Shown: in pieces, positions 47,230-58,760 of the stretch
How the letters are laid out: each line of letters begins with the position of its first letter
How positions within the stretch are numbered: position 1 is the first letter of the stretch
DNA from: Sapria himalayana
Lineage: Eukaryota; Streptophyta; Magnoliopsida; Malpighiales; Rafflesiaceae
Direction of reading: 5' to 3'
DNA: 64,000 nucleotides
Assembly: GCA_029783825.1 (NCBI GenBank)
Contig: JAREIK010002631.1
Span: 1 to 64,000, forward strand
Notes under the pieces: model-generated
The model's database searches: none
The model's input: only the letters and a program-made list of their open reading frames with translations
Told to the model about the DNA's origin: nothing
Program-made: the position numbers and the translations under genes

Positions 47230-47600
47230 TAGCACCACATGAACATTCATACATCCTCTGTTCGAACACCACACATCCTCCATATGAACACCGCACATCC
47301 CCCATACCAACACCACACATCCTCCATACGAACATCACACATCCCTCATATGAACACCACACATCCTCCATACAAATACTACACAAACGCCACACATCCT
47401 CCATATGAACACAGCACATCCTCCATACCAACACCACACATCCTCCATACGAACATCACACATCCCTCATATGAACACCACACATCCTCCATACAAATAC
47501 TACACAAACGCCACACATCCTCCATAAGAATACTACACAAACACCGCACATCCTCCACAAGAATACTACACAAACGCCACACATCCTCCACATGAACATG
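47230..47600. repeat. ACATCCTCCATA minisatellite with about 120-bp higher-order period
   Basis: The basic unit is about 18-20 bp, a variant of CACCACACATCCTCCATACGAA. A block containing CATCCTCCATATGAACAC ... ACAAATACTACACAAACGC repeats about 120 bp apart (near 47275, 47395 and, shortened, 47515). Frames on both strands that cross it are repeat artefacts. Confidence 0.85.
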
Positions 47601-47920
47601 AAATCACCCTCAGCATGTCTTTATATACAAAATAGATTAGAATAAATAACAAGCTCATCCAAACCTTACTATAGGTTTTTTTTTTTGGGAGAAAACATCG
47701 GTAAGTTTTTTTTTTAGAAAAAACTTACAAGTTGGGGAAAGGGAAAGCCCCATTTCCATGTGAGTCCCTACATCCTATTGTGGGATGTCTTTTTCTTTCA
47801 TGCAACACACACACAACACACGCATACAGCCTCTCATGCATCTTCACGCTTATAGCCATGCAAGCCATGACACTAGTCACGATGGGCTTGGCAGCCATGT
47901 GATTGTCAAGCCATGTCATG

Positions 47921-48012
47921 TCAACCATGGTTGTTAAGCCATGTCAACCATGGTTGTTAAGCCATGTCAACCATGGTTGTTAAGCCATGTCAACCATGGT
48001 TGTTAAGCCATG
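47921..48012. repeat. Four 23-bp repeats around AACCATGGTT
   Basis: TCAACCATGGTTGTTAAGCC units start at 47921, 47944, 47967 and 47990. Each unit contains the palindrome AACCATGGTT. LTR3 has two copies (49332-49377) and LTR4 only a related single motif near 51620-51650. Confidence 0.9.
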
Positions 48013-48319
48013 TCGTGTCATCCCATAGTATGGGGATGCTAAAATTCCAAAAAGGACGGAATATCCCCTAGTAGTGATGAACACACATCTCAATAAACCT
48101 ACCATGTGTGTGGTTTAAACTTTTCCACATGCTTGCATTTTTTTTTAAATATTGTATTAAAAAAATAAAGTTTAATTTTAATTGTTTATAACACAAAGTT
48201 TAAATGAGAGCACTCATACTCTCATATAAATCAAATTAAAATTAAAAACAAACCAAACATAAATATTTAAATTTAAACCAAAATAAAATCAACTAGATCT
48301 ACCCAACCTAGGCAGACAA

Positions 48320-49040
48320 AATTGTATGGCTCTCCCTTAATCTACTCCATTCGTATGAATGATTGGAATAAAAATAATTTTAATATGAGATTCTTCGAGA
48401 ATCATACTTGTCTCAGAACAAATACCTAAGTGATCTAGATCGACCAACCTTGAACTATTTGAAAGAATGAATCAAAATAACACAACTATATGGTTCTTAC
48501 TAGTCATGTTGACTATTATCTCTTCGCTAGTTGATTTTCGGATAGTAAGTGTGGATAATTTTATTGCAAAAAGTAAATCATCTATATGAACATATCTAGA
48601 TCTTATGCAGCTCAAAGTTAATTCTTATAATTTCCATAATATACTTTTTTGATTTGAACCAATCTAAGATTGGGAATCATCCTTGAAATATTACTTTTAC
48701 CCTTCGCTTTATCCAGCGATCCAAAGTCTATTGATATTCCTACTTGATCGATATTATTTAACATTCTAATGATAATAAATTTATTCAAATATCCAAGACA
48801 TTTGGATTTTTTTAGTATTTTGTGTTTGTCTCCAAACAAACACTTCAATACTAAAAAAATGTAATATTTCGTCAATGCCCAACTTGATTAATACATAGTC
48901 CTCGAGCATAGATATTACTTTTTTGCACCCCCTAATTAATTCATAGTCCATGAGCAAAGAAGTCATGATCCACTCAAGATTCAAATGACACATAAGGTAA
49001 CCACCACCAATCACTTATAAGTGATGCTCTAATGTCACTT
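48320..49040 (-). mobile_element. Internal region B of the array (shortened)
   Basis: It starts at a decayed primer-binding site (49026-49037, plus strand GCTCTAATGTCA). It lacks roughly 390 bp found at the 3' side of A and C. Frames 49014-48781 and 48875-48618 resemble those of A. No Pol domain is seen. Confidence 0.65.
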
Positions 49041-49694
49041 GTTAGCGATCAACCGTGACATATTCGAATATCAAGAACAATTTCAAAATGAATTCTCAGT
49101 CTAAACCTAACAAAATATTTTTTTGGGATAAAACCTTGTGTAAGGTTTTTTTAGAAAAAACTTAGAAGCAGGGGAAGAGAAGCCCCCTTTCCATTATGGG
49201 TTGTCTTTTTTTTTCAAATAACACACACACACACAAGACCCCATCATGCTTCTTAACACTGATAGTCGTGCATGCCATGGCAGCAATCTTGATGGGTATA
49301 GTAGTCATGTCAACCAAGATTTTCAAGCCATGTTAACCATGGTTGTTAAGCCATGTTAACCATGGTTGTTAAGCCATGTTATGTCAGCCCCTAGCATGGG
49401 GATGCAAGAATTCCAAAACGTTAGAAAATGTCACATACATTTTTAACGTGATGAAAACACACCTCAATAAACCCAACATATGCATGGTTTCCTCTTCCAC
49501 ATGCTTACTTTTTTTTTAATATTATATACAAAAAAACAATAAAGTTTAATTTTAATTGTTAATAATACACATTTTAAATGAGAGCACTCATACTCTCGTC
49601 TAAATCAAATTAAAATTAAAATCAAACCAAACATAAATACCTAAATCTAAACCAAAATAAAATCAATCTAGTCTGCCCAACCCAGGCAGACACA
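49041..49694 (-). repeat. LTR3 of the array, about 0.65 kb
   Basis: Minus-strand start TGTGTCTGCCTGGG at 49694, preceded by AAAGGGGGAGATTC. Compared with LTR4 it lacks about 550 bp between GTCTAA and the GTTTTTT.GGGA.AAAACC block. It holds two of the 23-bp CCATGG units. Confidence 0.75.
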
Positions 49695-50772
49695 AGAATC
49701 TCCCCCTTTATTCTTTTTGGGCAGACCAATATAGATCCTTGGTTTAAATTTTAAAACTACCATAGGAAGTTCATTCTCATAAACTCCAAACCTAATTCTT
49801 ATTGCTTATGCGAGAAATAATTTCCTTAAAATATAATTTTTCCTAAATTTTTTTTTTCTGAAAATTAGATTTTTTTCATTTTTTTTCTTGAGACTCATCT
49901 TTTTATTCCGAGCCTTAAGCTCTCTGATAAATCCCTAAGAGCGGCTAAAGTAAAAATATACCTTTTATATCCAATACATAAGCTCCTCCTTAATTTGTTT
50001 TATCCTCAGGAGCAAATAAAATAAAAGTGTTATCTTTAACTTCTAATTCATTAGCTTACCATTGATTTGATCCATCCATGTGAGCAATTGGAATAAAAAT
50101 GATACCAATATGTGATTCCTTCAAGAATCATACTTGTCTCAGAACAAGTACCTAAGAAATCTAGATCGACCAACCTCAAACTATTTGAAGGAACAAATAA
50201 AAAAAATAATATTGTATAGCTCTCCCTAGTCATATTGACTCTCTTAATCACTAACTGACTTTTGGATATTAAGTCTAGAAAGTTTTCTTTCAAAGAATGA
50301 ATCATCTATATGAACATATCTAGATCTAGATCATATGTAGCTCAGAGTCAATTTTTATAATTTCCCATAAGATATTTTTTTGATCCGAACCAATATAAGA
50401 TTGGTAATCATCCTCAAAACGTTACCCCTTCCCTTCACTTTATGAGACGACCCAAGATTTATTAGTATTCCTACAAGACCAATATTATCTAACATTCCAA
50501 TTGCTAATAAATTTATTCAAATATCTAGGACACCTAGATTTAACTAATATTTTGTGTTTGTCTCCAAACAAATACTTTGATACTAAACAAATTCAATAGC
50601 TCATCAATGCCCAACCAGACTAATCCATAATTCGCAAACATAGATGTTAATTTTTCTTTTGCACGCAATAACAAATAAAAGTCTCTGTGCAAAGAATTGA
50701 CAATCCAATCAAGATTCAAGTAACACATAAGGTAGATACCACTTATCACTTATAAGTGATGCTTTGGTGCTA
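49695..50772 (-). mobile_element. Internal region C of the array
   Basis: From a mutated primer-binding site (50761-50772, GCTTTGGTGCTA) to the polypurine tract AAAGGGGGAGA. Minus frames 50749-50540 and 50305-50051 have counterparts in A and B. No known domain. Confidence 0.65.
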
Positions 50773-51726
50773 GGGGATCAACTAAATCACACTCAAATAC
50801 CAAGAATAATTTCAAAATGAATTCTTAGTCTAACAATGAGGTAATTTAATTATATTTTATGATTTCAAATCTTTTAAAATTACTTAGTTAACTTTATCAA
50901 AACACAATGATTTCCGAATCATTTTGGACTTTACAGATATATGTTGTCCAATATATATATATATATTCTGCCCAAAACTAAGCTATATATTTATATTCTG
51001 AATTTATAAAATATTTAAGCTCACATTATAAATTCAAACAATCAATATATATATTTTACCCAAAATTATAGAATATATATATATATATATATATTAAACA
51101 CACCTTGTATTCTGTCCAAACCAATAAAATATACAAATACACAAATAATAATATCCAATGTTTATATACCCACAAATTCAAACACAAAGTATAAAATGTA
51201 ATAAAAATACTTGAATATCCAATTTGTGTTTCCAATATATTTTTGAACACCTAAGCAAACAAACATTTCATGATCACCGCAAGAACACAACACATCTTCT
51301 GGATGTCCTCATTACTAACTCTACATAAACATCAAACCATCCTCAACATGCCCTCTTATATTTAAAAAAAAAAATATTAGAAGAAATAACTAGTTCATCC
51401 AAACCTTACAGAAGGTTTTTTGGGAGAAAACCTTATCTAAGGTTTTTTTAGAAAAATCTAACAAGAAGAGTTAGGAAAGGGGATAACCCCCTTTTCATCT
51501 GACTCCAGATAGCACGTTATGGACTATCTTTTTCTTTCACACAACACACACATCACCACCTCATGCTTCTCCATGTTGATTGTTGTGCCTACCATGGCAA
51601 CAACCATGATGGTCATGGTAGATGTGCCAACCACAATTGTCATGCCACACCATGCCAACCCCTAGCATGGTGCTGCTAGAATATCAAACAAAATCAATTT
51701 AATCTGCCCAAACCCGGGTAGACCCA
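50773..51726 (-). repeat. LTR4 of the array, about 0.95 kb (rightmost)
   Basis: Minus-strand start TGGGTCTACCCGGGTTTGGG at 51726, next to a (TG)n tract. It contains TA runs (about 50951-50967 and 51070-51093), one copy of the CACATCTTCTGGATGTCC region that is expanded in LTR2, and the GGGAGAAAACC and TTTCACACAACACACAC blocks. Confidence 0.75.
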
Positions 51727-52039
51727 ATTGTGTGTGTGTGTGTGTGTGTGCTTTTGCACATCTTAACTAAATGTTTCTAAGAAATTGAATTTCATTTACT
51801 CCTAAAACATGAATCTAAATAAGTTAAAACTTTGATGGCAGTAATAGAATATCAAACAATAATAATTACATATATTTGTAATTTTATGCAAATATGATAT
51901 TTTAAAAAAAAAAATTGAAATTTCATACTATGATTTTTTAGATAAAACAAGTATCAATAATATAAAGTTATAACATATTTGATTGCTATAGTACTAATGA
52001 TTCAAAATAAAAAGACATACTTTGATGGATGAAGGGTGA

Positions 52040-52075
<36 letters not shown>

Positions 52076-52379
52076 AGATAAAAGATTAAATGATTTATTA
52101 AAAATCATTATTTTGATTCTTAGAAGTCATATACATGAGTTATGAGATTTTTAGAGTGATCTCTAAACATCAATTTTAATATTTATGTGTCTCATGAGAG
52201 ACCTTCTCATGTCAATATGTATATTGATGTACATAGAATATGTAAACAAAAATAAATGCTTAAATGCAAACAAGATGGTAAACAACACAAGATGTTAAAT
52301 ATTTAAAGAAGGTTAATTTAATAGGGACAAAATCAAATCATAAATTACTTTATATGATAAACCAAAAAGTAAGAAATGA
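51727..52379. other. AT-rich DNA with microsatellites
   Basis: (TG)n at 51732-51750 and (AAT)n at about 52041-52074. No gene. Confidence 0.55.
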
Positions 52380-53060
52380 GAAATAATATTTATAAGCTAG
52401 TTGGGATGAGAGAGAAGAAGAGTAGAAATATTAGTTAGGTCAAATATGTTAAGAATGAAAATACTTAGATCCTAATAAAAAATAAAGAAGTTAAAAAAAA
52501 TAAATAATATATTTTCATAATCTTTTAAGCAAGTTCACAAATTTAGATTTAAATATTGAGGTTAGTAGATGACTGGACAACTTTAGATATATAGCCAAGA
52601 TGCAAATCAAGGGAGTTAAATAAGCTCTTAATAAAATGAATATCAGAAAAGCCTTATGGCTTGATGATATTTCTATTAAAGTTTGGAGAGTAATAGGAGA
52701 AATGTATGATATAATTGACTATGTTATTTAATAAAATCATAAGTATCAAAAAGATATTGGATGAATAGAGATAAAATATTATAATTCTAATTTTAAAGAA
52801 TATGTGAGATATTTAAGATTATAATAAATATTAAGGTATCAAACTCATATGTCATACTACAAAACTTTGGAAAAAAAGATTGAATGTAGTCTAAGAAGAG
52901 AAATGAAGATTTTAGAAAATCAATGTTAATTTATATTGGGTTTGACTACTATGGAGGCTATCTACTTGGTGAAAATTAATTGAAAATACAAAGAAAATAA
53001 AATATACTTATTCATGATATTTATTAATTTATGCATTATTTTAAAGAAAAGAAAAACTCG
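52380..53060 (+). pseudogene. LINE (RTE-type) reverse transcriptase relic
   Basis: Non-LTR element remains on the plus strand. NIRKALWLDDISIKVWR (about 52640-52690) corresponds to the family KMKNGKAVGPDDIPIEVWK. KTLEKKIECSLRREMKILENQ (about 52862-52922) corresponds to KLWERVIEHRLRRETKISENQFG. LTTMEAIYLVKI (about 52943-52978) corresponds to STMEAIYLLR, followed by FMIFINL, the FIDLEKAYD position. Upstream, RERRRVEILVRSNMLRMK near 52410-52465 fits the linker before the polymerase. Stops and frame changes are frequent, and neither the endonuclease nor the catalytic FADD box lies in the window. Confidence 0.75.
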
Positions 53061-53395
53061 ATGAATCAAGCTTGAGTGTTTATTTTTGTCTAAAATCACT
53101 ATTATTTTCAAAAATTCTTGCCCCTCATTGTAATTACGAGCCGTATTACTTGGGTTGACACACTTTGAACATGTTGATTTAGGTTTTTTTGTCTCTCTTT
53201 TCTTTACATAATTTCAATTTATATATGGCATTATTTTTGGCTATCTATTATCCTTCCAAAACTTTCCACTCAAGCTACCATGCCTAGCTAGTGGCCCAAC
53301 CAACCAAAAGGATAGCTTAATACAACATGCACTAACCCCTTTTGATGGAAAGGCCATCATATAATGAAGAAATGGGTCATGCCATGCCTAATGAG
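53061..53395. other. Unassigned DNA before the GA block
   Basis: No recognised feature; slightly GC-richer near 53280-53380. Confidence 0.4.
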
Positions 53396-53847
53396 AAAAA
53401 ATAGATATGAAGAAAGAGAAAGGGGGAAAGAGAGAGGGGGGGGGGAGGGGGAGAGGTTGAAGAAGAGAGCGGGAGGATGAGAGGAGAGAGAGTGAGAGAG
53501 AGAGAGAGAGGGGGGGATGGGAGAAGGGGAGAAGGGGAGGAGGAGGGAGAGGGGGAGGGGGAGGGGAGTGAGGGAGAGAGAGAGAATGGAGAGGGGGAGT
53601 GAGGGAGAGAGATAGAATGGAGAGGGGAAGCAGAATAGAAGAGAGGGGGGAGAGAGAGAGAGGAGAGAAGAGAGAGAGAGAGAGAGATGGAGAGGAGGAA
53701 GTGGGAAAATAGAGAAGGGGAGGAGAGAGAGGGAGGGAAAAGGGAGGGAGAGGGAGGGAGAGGGAGAGGAGAGAGAGAAATGGAGAGGGGGAGTGAGGGA
53801 GAGAGATAGAATGGAGAGGGGAAGCAGAATGAAGAGGAAGAGAGGGG

Positions 53848-53894
<47 letters not shown>

Positions 53895-54175
53895 TGGAGA
53901 GGAGGAAGTGGGAAATAGAGAAGGGGAGGAGAGAGAGGGAGGGAAAAGGGAGGAAGAGGGAGGGAGAGGGGGAGAAAGAAGAGGGGGGAGGGAGAGGAAG
54001 AGAAGGGGGAGAAAGAGGGATAGGGAGAGAGGGAGAGAGGGGGAGAAAGAGGGAGAGGGGGGAGAGGAAGAGGGGAGAGGGAGAGGAAGAGGGATAGGGA
54101 GAGGGAGAGGGAGTGAGAGAGGGAGAGGGAGTGAGAGAGGGAGACGGAGAGGGAGAGGGATCAAGAAAGTTTGAG

Positions 54176-54227
<52 letters not shown>

Positions 54228-54251
54228 AAGGGAAAGGGAAAGGGGAAAGGA

Positions 54252-54282
<31 letters not shown>

Positions 54283-54395
54283 GGAAAGGGAAAAGGAGAG
54301 GGAGAGAAAGAGAGGGAGAGGGAGAGGAAGATGGAGATGGAGAGGGAGAGAAAGAGAGGGAGAAGAAAAGGAAGAAGGATAGGAAGAGGGAAAGG
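53396..54395. repeat. GA-rich polypurine block 1 (about 1.0 kb)
   Basis: The plus strand is almost entirely A and G, mostly GA, GGA and GGGA words with few T or C. A roughly 200-bp segment (GAGTGAGGGAGAGAGATAGAATGG ... GAGGAGGAAGTGGGAAA) occurs twice, from about 53597 and about 53791, with different GA-run lengths. The Ser/Leu/Pro-rich minus frames up to 341 codons are translations of (TC)n, not genes. Confidence 0.93.
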
Positions 54396-55060
54396 TGTTC
54401 AATGTTCAAACATACCGAATATTCTTATGTATTTTGGTGAATTGTGATGATGTATAGGCTTGAAAATAAAATAATTATGAATAGATTTCATGACTTTGAT
54501 AGATTTTGATACATGTTTATGAAATTGAGAGGTTGTTGAAGGTGTTTGACTGAGGAGCATGGAGTATTAAGTTTCATATAGTTTCAATGTCAATTCTTGG
54601 CTAAAACTCTACTAAATTTGTTGTGGTAATCTTTGTATGTCACAACCATACTAACTAGTTAGTAAATTCTTTCTATTGTGTAATATATTCTTTATGATTG
54701 TGATATTTTCATGGAGTCACGACCACACTTATTTTATAAAATTTAAATATTTATGATATTAATTTTACATTGCAATAATCAAATATCCCACTTGTACTTA
54801 AAGTTATGGTCATGTCCTAGTGTCAAGTCAGAGCTGCAACCCTTTTATAAAGTAATGACTTTTGAGCTACTTAAAATTGCAAAACAAAACTAAAGTTAAT
54901 GCTGCAATAATTATTAAGTACCATAACTTTTTAGAGATAAATATTACAATGGGTATAACTTGAGAATGATCATTCATCAAGAATACAAATATTGTTCTTA
55001 TTGGAAGACAAAGTTATAACAATTATATTCAGGTTAATTGCTAGTATAATTACACCTTTG
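54396..55060. other. AT-rich spacer between GA blocks, left part
   Basis: No gene. Words such as CATAACTTTTTAGAG and TATGGTCATGTCC suggest older, more diverged units of the neighbouring 57-bp repeat. Confidence 0.4.
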
Positions 55061-55460
55061 CAGTGCCATAGTGATATGATGTATGAAAGAAGTGAATTCT
55101 AATGCCATGATCACTCATAATGGCTCATACACTTAAGATACATGAAAGACCAATTTTTGTGGTATAACTATTTCCAACACCATAGTCATATGATACATAT
55201 GAGAGACATTTTTAGTGTCATAACTATTTCTCAGTACCGCAAACATATAATGATTAAGAGATATCAATACCAATGTTGTGACCAATACCAATTATCATGG
55301 CTATATTATGATATGAGAGCCATTCACAATACCACAAAATTTCCTAGCACTATTATGCATAATAAGAAAGTCCAATGCACAAAGCTGATGCAACTTCATA
55401 GTGTTGCAACTTTGTGTTAAAGAAAGATTAAGCTCATGGTGTGGTCATTTCCTAGCATTA
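55061..55460. repeat. Degenerate 57-bp tandem repeat (about seven units)
   Basis: Related segments recur every 57 bp: GTGCCATAGTGATATGATG (55066), CTCATACACTTAAGATACATG (55125), CACCATAGTCATATGATACAT (55180), ACCGCAAACATATAATGATT (55237), TCATGGCTATATTATGATATG (55295), and GCACTATTATGCATAATAAG (55347). Each is followed by GA(A/G)AG(A/G) and a TGTCATAAC-like word. It is too diverged to count units exactly. Confidence 0.65.
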
Positions 55461-55611
55461 TAATTTTATATTATAAAAATATTAGGATATATTCTAGAGT
55501 TGCACCTATTTTCTAGAGTCAGGACCTCGAGAATAAGGGATCAAGCCTAAAGTAGTGGCTTTTAGAAGAAAGTCGAGACTTCCAACTTAAATTAATATAG
55601 AAACACTCAAG

Positions 55612-55877
55612 TATAAAAGAGAAAGATAGAGAAATTCTAGTGGATAGGAAGACATGCATGGAAGGAGGGAGAGAGATAGAGAGAAGGAGAGTGTGTGAGA
55701 GAGAAGGGATGGGAGGAAGGGAGAGGCAGAGAGAGAAGGGATGGGAGGAAGGGAGAGGCAGAGAGAGAAGGGAGAAAGTGGAGGGAAGGATGAAGGGGGA
55801 GTGAGAGGGACAATGGGGAGAGAGGGAGAGCGAGAGGGGGAGAGGGTTAGTGAGAGAGTGAGAGAGAGAAGAGAGAG

Positions 55878-55915
<38 letters not shown>

Positions 55916-58760
55916 AGAGGCAGATAGAGTAGAAATAGGGAGGGAGAGGGATACAAAGAGAGGGAGGTAGAGTGGGGGAGAAAGAGGGTAGGGAAGGGAG
56001 AGGAAGGGAGGGGGAGAAAGAGATGGATAAAGGGGGTGAGAGAGAGAGGGAGGGAGGGAGGGAGAAAGATAGAGGGACAAAAAGATAGGTAGGAAAGAGG
56101 GGGAAGAGAGGGAGAAAGGGGGTGATAAAGAGAGGGAGGTAGGGAGGGGGGAGAGAGAGAGATAGTGATAAAGAGATAGAGAGATGGAAAGAGGAGGAAT
56201 GAGAGATCAAGGGGGAAGAGAGGGAGAGGAGAGAGTGGGGGAGGGATATAGTGAGAGAGAGAGAGAGAGGAGGGGAAAGAGGGGAAAGAGGGGAGAGAGG
56301 GAGAGAGAAAGAGGTAGGGAGGGTAGGAAGGGAGGGGGGAGAAAGAGAGAGAGCAAAAGGGGAAGAGACAGAGAGAGATGAGGGGAGCTATAAAGGGAGA
56401 TATGGAGGGGAGTGGGAGGGGGGAGGAGGGAAGAGTGAGAAAGAAAACTAGATGGAGAGGGAGGGAGGGATAGAGAGAGGATGGGGTAGATAGAGGGGAA
56501 AGAGTGAAAGATGGATATAGGGAGAGAGAGAGAGAGAGAGGGAGAGGGAGAGAGAGGGAGGGGAAGGGGGAGGGGAGGGAGAGAGGAAGAGAGATGGAGA
56601 GAGGGAGAAGAGAGAGAATGGGAAGGGGAGAAAGGGGTAGAGGGAGATAGAGAGAGGGGGAGAGCGAAAGGGAGGAGGAAAGAAAGAGAGGGAGAGGGGG
56701 GGAGGAAGAGAGGAAGAGAGTGAGAAGGAGGAGGAGAGGGAGGGGGAGAAAGAAAGAGGGGGGAGGGGAGAGGGAGATAGAGAGAGGGGGGAGATGAAGA
56801 GAGAGATGAAGAGGGAGAGAGAGGGGTTGGAGGAAGGGAGGGGTGGAGAGGAAGAAAAAGGGGGGAGGGAGAGGAAGTGGGATAAGGAGATATAGAGGGA
56901 GAGGAAGTGGGAGGAAGAGATGGAGAGAGTGATGAAGAGGAAGGGGAAATAGAGAGGGGATGGATAGGGATGGGATGGAGAGAAAGAGTGGGGGAGGGGA
57001 GAGAGAGGGAAAGAAAAATAGATAGGGGGAGGAGGGAGGGGAGGAGAGGGAAATAATGGGAGTTAGAGAGGGAGAGAGATAGAGAGAGGAGAGAAAGAGA
57101 GAGAGAGGGAGAAAGAGAGAGATGAGAGAAAGAGTGAGAGGAAGGGAGAAGAAGGAGAGGGGGTGGATGAGAGGGAGAGAAAGGGAGGAGGAAAGAGAGG
57201 GAGAGAGTGAGAGGGAGGGAGGAGGAGAGGGAGTGAGGGACAGAGAGAGAGAGAGAGAGAGAGGCTTGGGACAGAAAGAGAGAGAGAAAGGGAGACAGAG
57301 AAGATATCTAGATAGATATAGATGAGGGAGGGAGGGAGGGAGGGAGGAAAAGATAGAGATGGAGATGAAAAGAAGAAGATTGAGATAGGAAGATGGGGGA
57401 AGAAAGGGGGAGAGGGGGGAGAGGGGGGAGAGAGAGAAAAAAGATGGAGTGAAATGGAGAGGAAGAGGGAGGGATAGGGAGAGAGAGAGAGAGAGAGAGG
57501 GGGGGAGGGAGAGAATGAGAGGGAGGGAGGGAGATGGAGAGGGAGAGTGGGAGAGAAAGAGAGGTAAAGATAGAAGGAGGGGAGAGGGGGGAAGGCAAGG
57601 ACCGAGGAACGAGGGGGAGGTAGAGAGGGAGATGGATAGAGAGGGGAGAAAAAGAGGGAGGGAGAGATGGTGAGACAAGTAGAGAGAAAGGAGTGAGGGA
57701 GAGATGGAGGGGAGGGAGAGGAAGAGAAATGGAGAGAAGAGTGGGAGAGGGAGATGGAGGGAAGGGGAGCGAGAGCTATAGAGGGGGGGGGGAGGAAACA
57801 AAATAGAGGAAGAGAATGGGAGATGGAGGGAAAGAGTGGGGGAGGGGGGAGTGGGAGAGGGAGAGGTAGAGGGAGTTAGAGAGAGGGGGGAAAGAGGTAG
57901 AGAAAAAGGGAGAGGTAGAGAAAGAGGGAAAGAGATAGGGTGAGAGAGGGAGAGAGGGAGACAGAGGCAAGAGTGACAAAGAGGAAGAGAGAGTGAGAGA
58001 GAGAGAGATGGAGGGAGAGAGGGAGAGAGAGACAAAAGGGGGGAGTGGGAAAGTGAGAGAGGGGGGATAGAGAGAGAGAGAAACAGAGAGAGACAAAGTG
58101 GCAGAGAGAGAGAGAGAGAGAGGGAAGAAGATGGAGGGGGAGAAAGAAAGAGAGGAGAGATGGAGAGAGATGGAGGGAGAGATAGAGAGAGGGGGAGAGA
58201 TAGATGGAAGAAGAGGGAATGGAAGATAGAAGGAGGGGAAAGAGGGAAAGTGAGAGAGAGCGAGGGCAAAGAGAGATGGGGAGAAGAAAGGAAGATGGAG
58301 AGAGGGGTGAGGGTTAGGGGAGAGTGGGAGAAAGAGAGAGTGAGGGAGGAGGGAAGGAATGAGAGGGAGAGAGAGAGAGAGAGAGAGTGAGAAAGAGACA
58401 GATAGAAAGGGGGAGAAATAGAGAGGGAGAAAGGGAAAAGAGATAGACAAGGGTGGGAGAGAGGAAGGGAGAGGGATAAAGTAGATGGGGGGGAGAGAGT
58501 GGAAAAGGGAAAGAAAGTGGGGGAGGGAGAGACATATAGGGGGAACAGAGCATGGAAGATGAGAGAGGGGGGAGGAATTTGAGGGAGAGAGAGAGAGAGA
58601 GAAAGAGTTGGAGAGAGAGAGATGGGAGGGGAGGGAAGAGAAGGGGATGAGATAGATGAGAGAGAGTGAGAGAGAGAGAAGGAAAGATGTTGGGAGAGAG
58701 AGGGAGGGAGGAAGGGAGGGGAGAGAGGAAGATAGGGAATGAGAGAGATGGAGGAAGGAT
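55612..58760. repeat. GA-rich polypurine block 2 (about 3.1 kb)
   Basis: More than 3 kb in which the plus strand is overwhelmingly A and G, with scattered single T or C and one (TG)n run (55880-55910). Local tandem copies exist, such as the 35-bp GAGAAGGGATGGGAGGAAGGG unit near 55700-55770. It ends 5 bp before a CACTA terminus. Long minus-strand frames (up to 916 codons of Ser/Pro/Leu) follow from stop codons being rare in pyrimidine-only text. Confidence 0.93.

Larger units (their letters stand above)
46240..48319 (-). repeat. LTR2 of the array, about 2.1 kb, expanded
   Basis: The longest LTR. It carries an insertion-like run of TA repeats (46880-47157), the ACATCCTCCATA minisatellite (47230-47600) and four 23-bp CCATGG repeats. 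Blocks shared with LTR3 and LTR4 include GGGAGAAAAC...AAGTTTTTTT.AGAAAAAACTTA and TGTCTTTTTCTTTCA.ACAACACAC. Neither minisatellite is expanded to this degree in the other LTRs. Confidence 0.75.
44945..51726 (-). mobile_element. Tandem LTR-retrotransposon array: four LTRs sharing three internal regions
   Basis: On the minus strand the order, right to left, is LTR4 - internal C - LTR3 - internal B - LTR2 - internal A - LTR1. LTRs begin TGKGTCTRCCYGGG after a G-rich tract such as GGTGGAGGGGGAG. Each internal region begins with a site related to TGGTATCAGAGCATCAC, the tRNA-Met primer-binding site. Internal regions are only 0.7-1.1 kb and show no protease, integrase or reverse transcriptase. The family is therefore non-autonomous, and the chain probably arose by unequal LTR recombination (inference). 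Confidence 0.8.

Noticed and set aside
47207..47595. Frames encoding His/Ser/Thr or Trp/Cys/Met repeats; also a CRISPR-like look
   Set aside because: Both are products of the ACATCCTCCATA minisatellite. Units are contiguous with no unique spacers, and this is a plant genome.
53377..54402. Minus-strand frame of 341 codons, plus 258-codon and plus-strand Arg/Glu/Gly frames
   Set aside because: Low-complexity translation of GA block 1 in every frame; not genes.
55519..58269. Minus-strand open frame of 916 codons rich in Ser, Pro, Leu
   Set aside because: It is the translation of a (TC)n-rich pyrimidine strand, where stop codons are rare. No domain, and several overlapping frames of the same composition.
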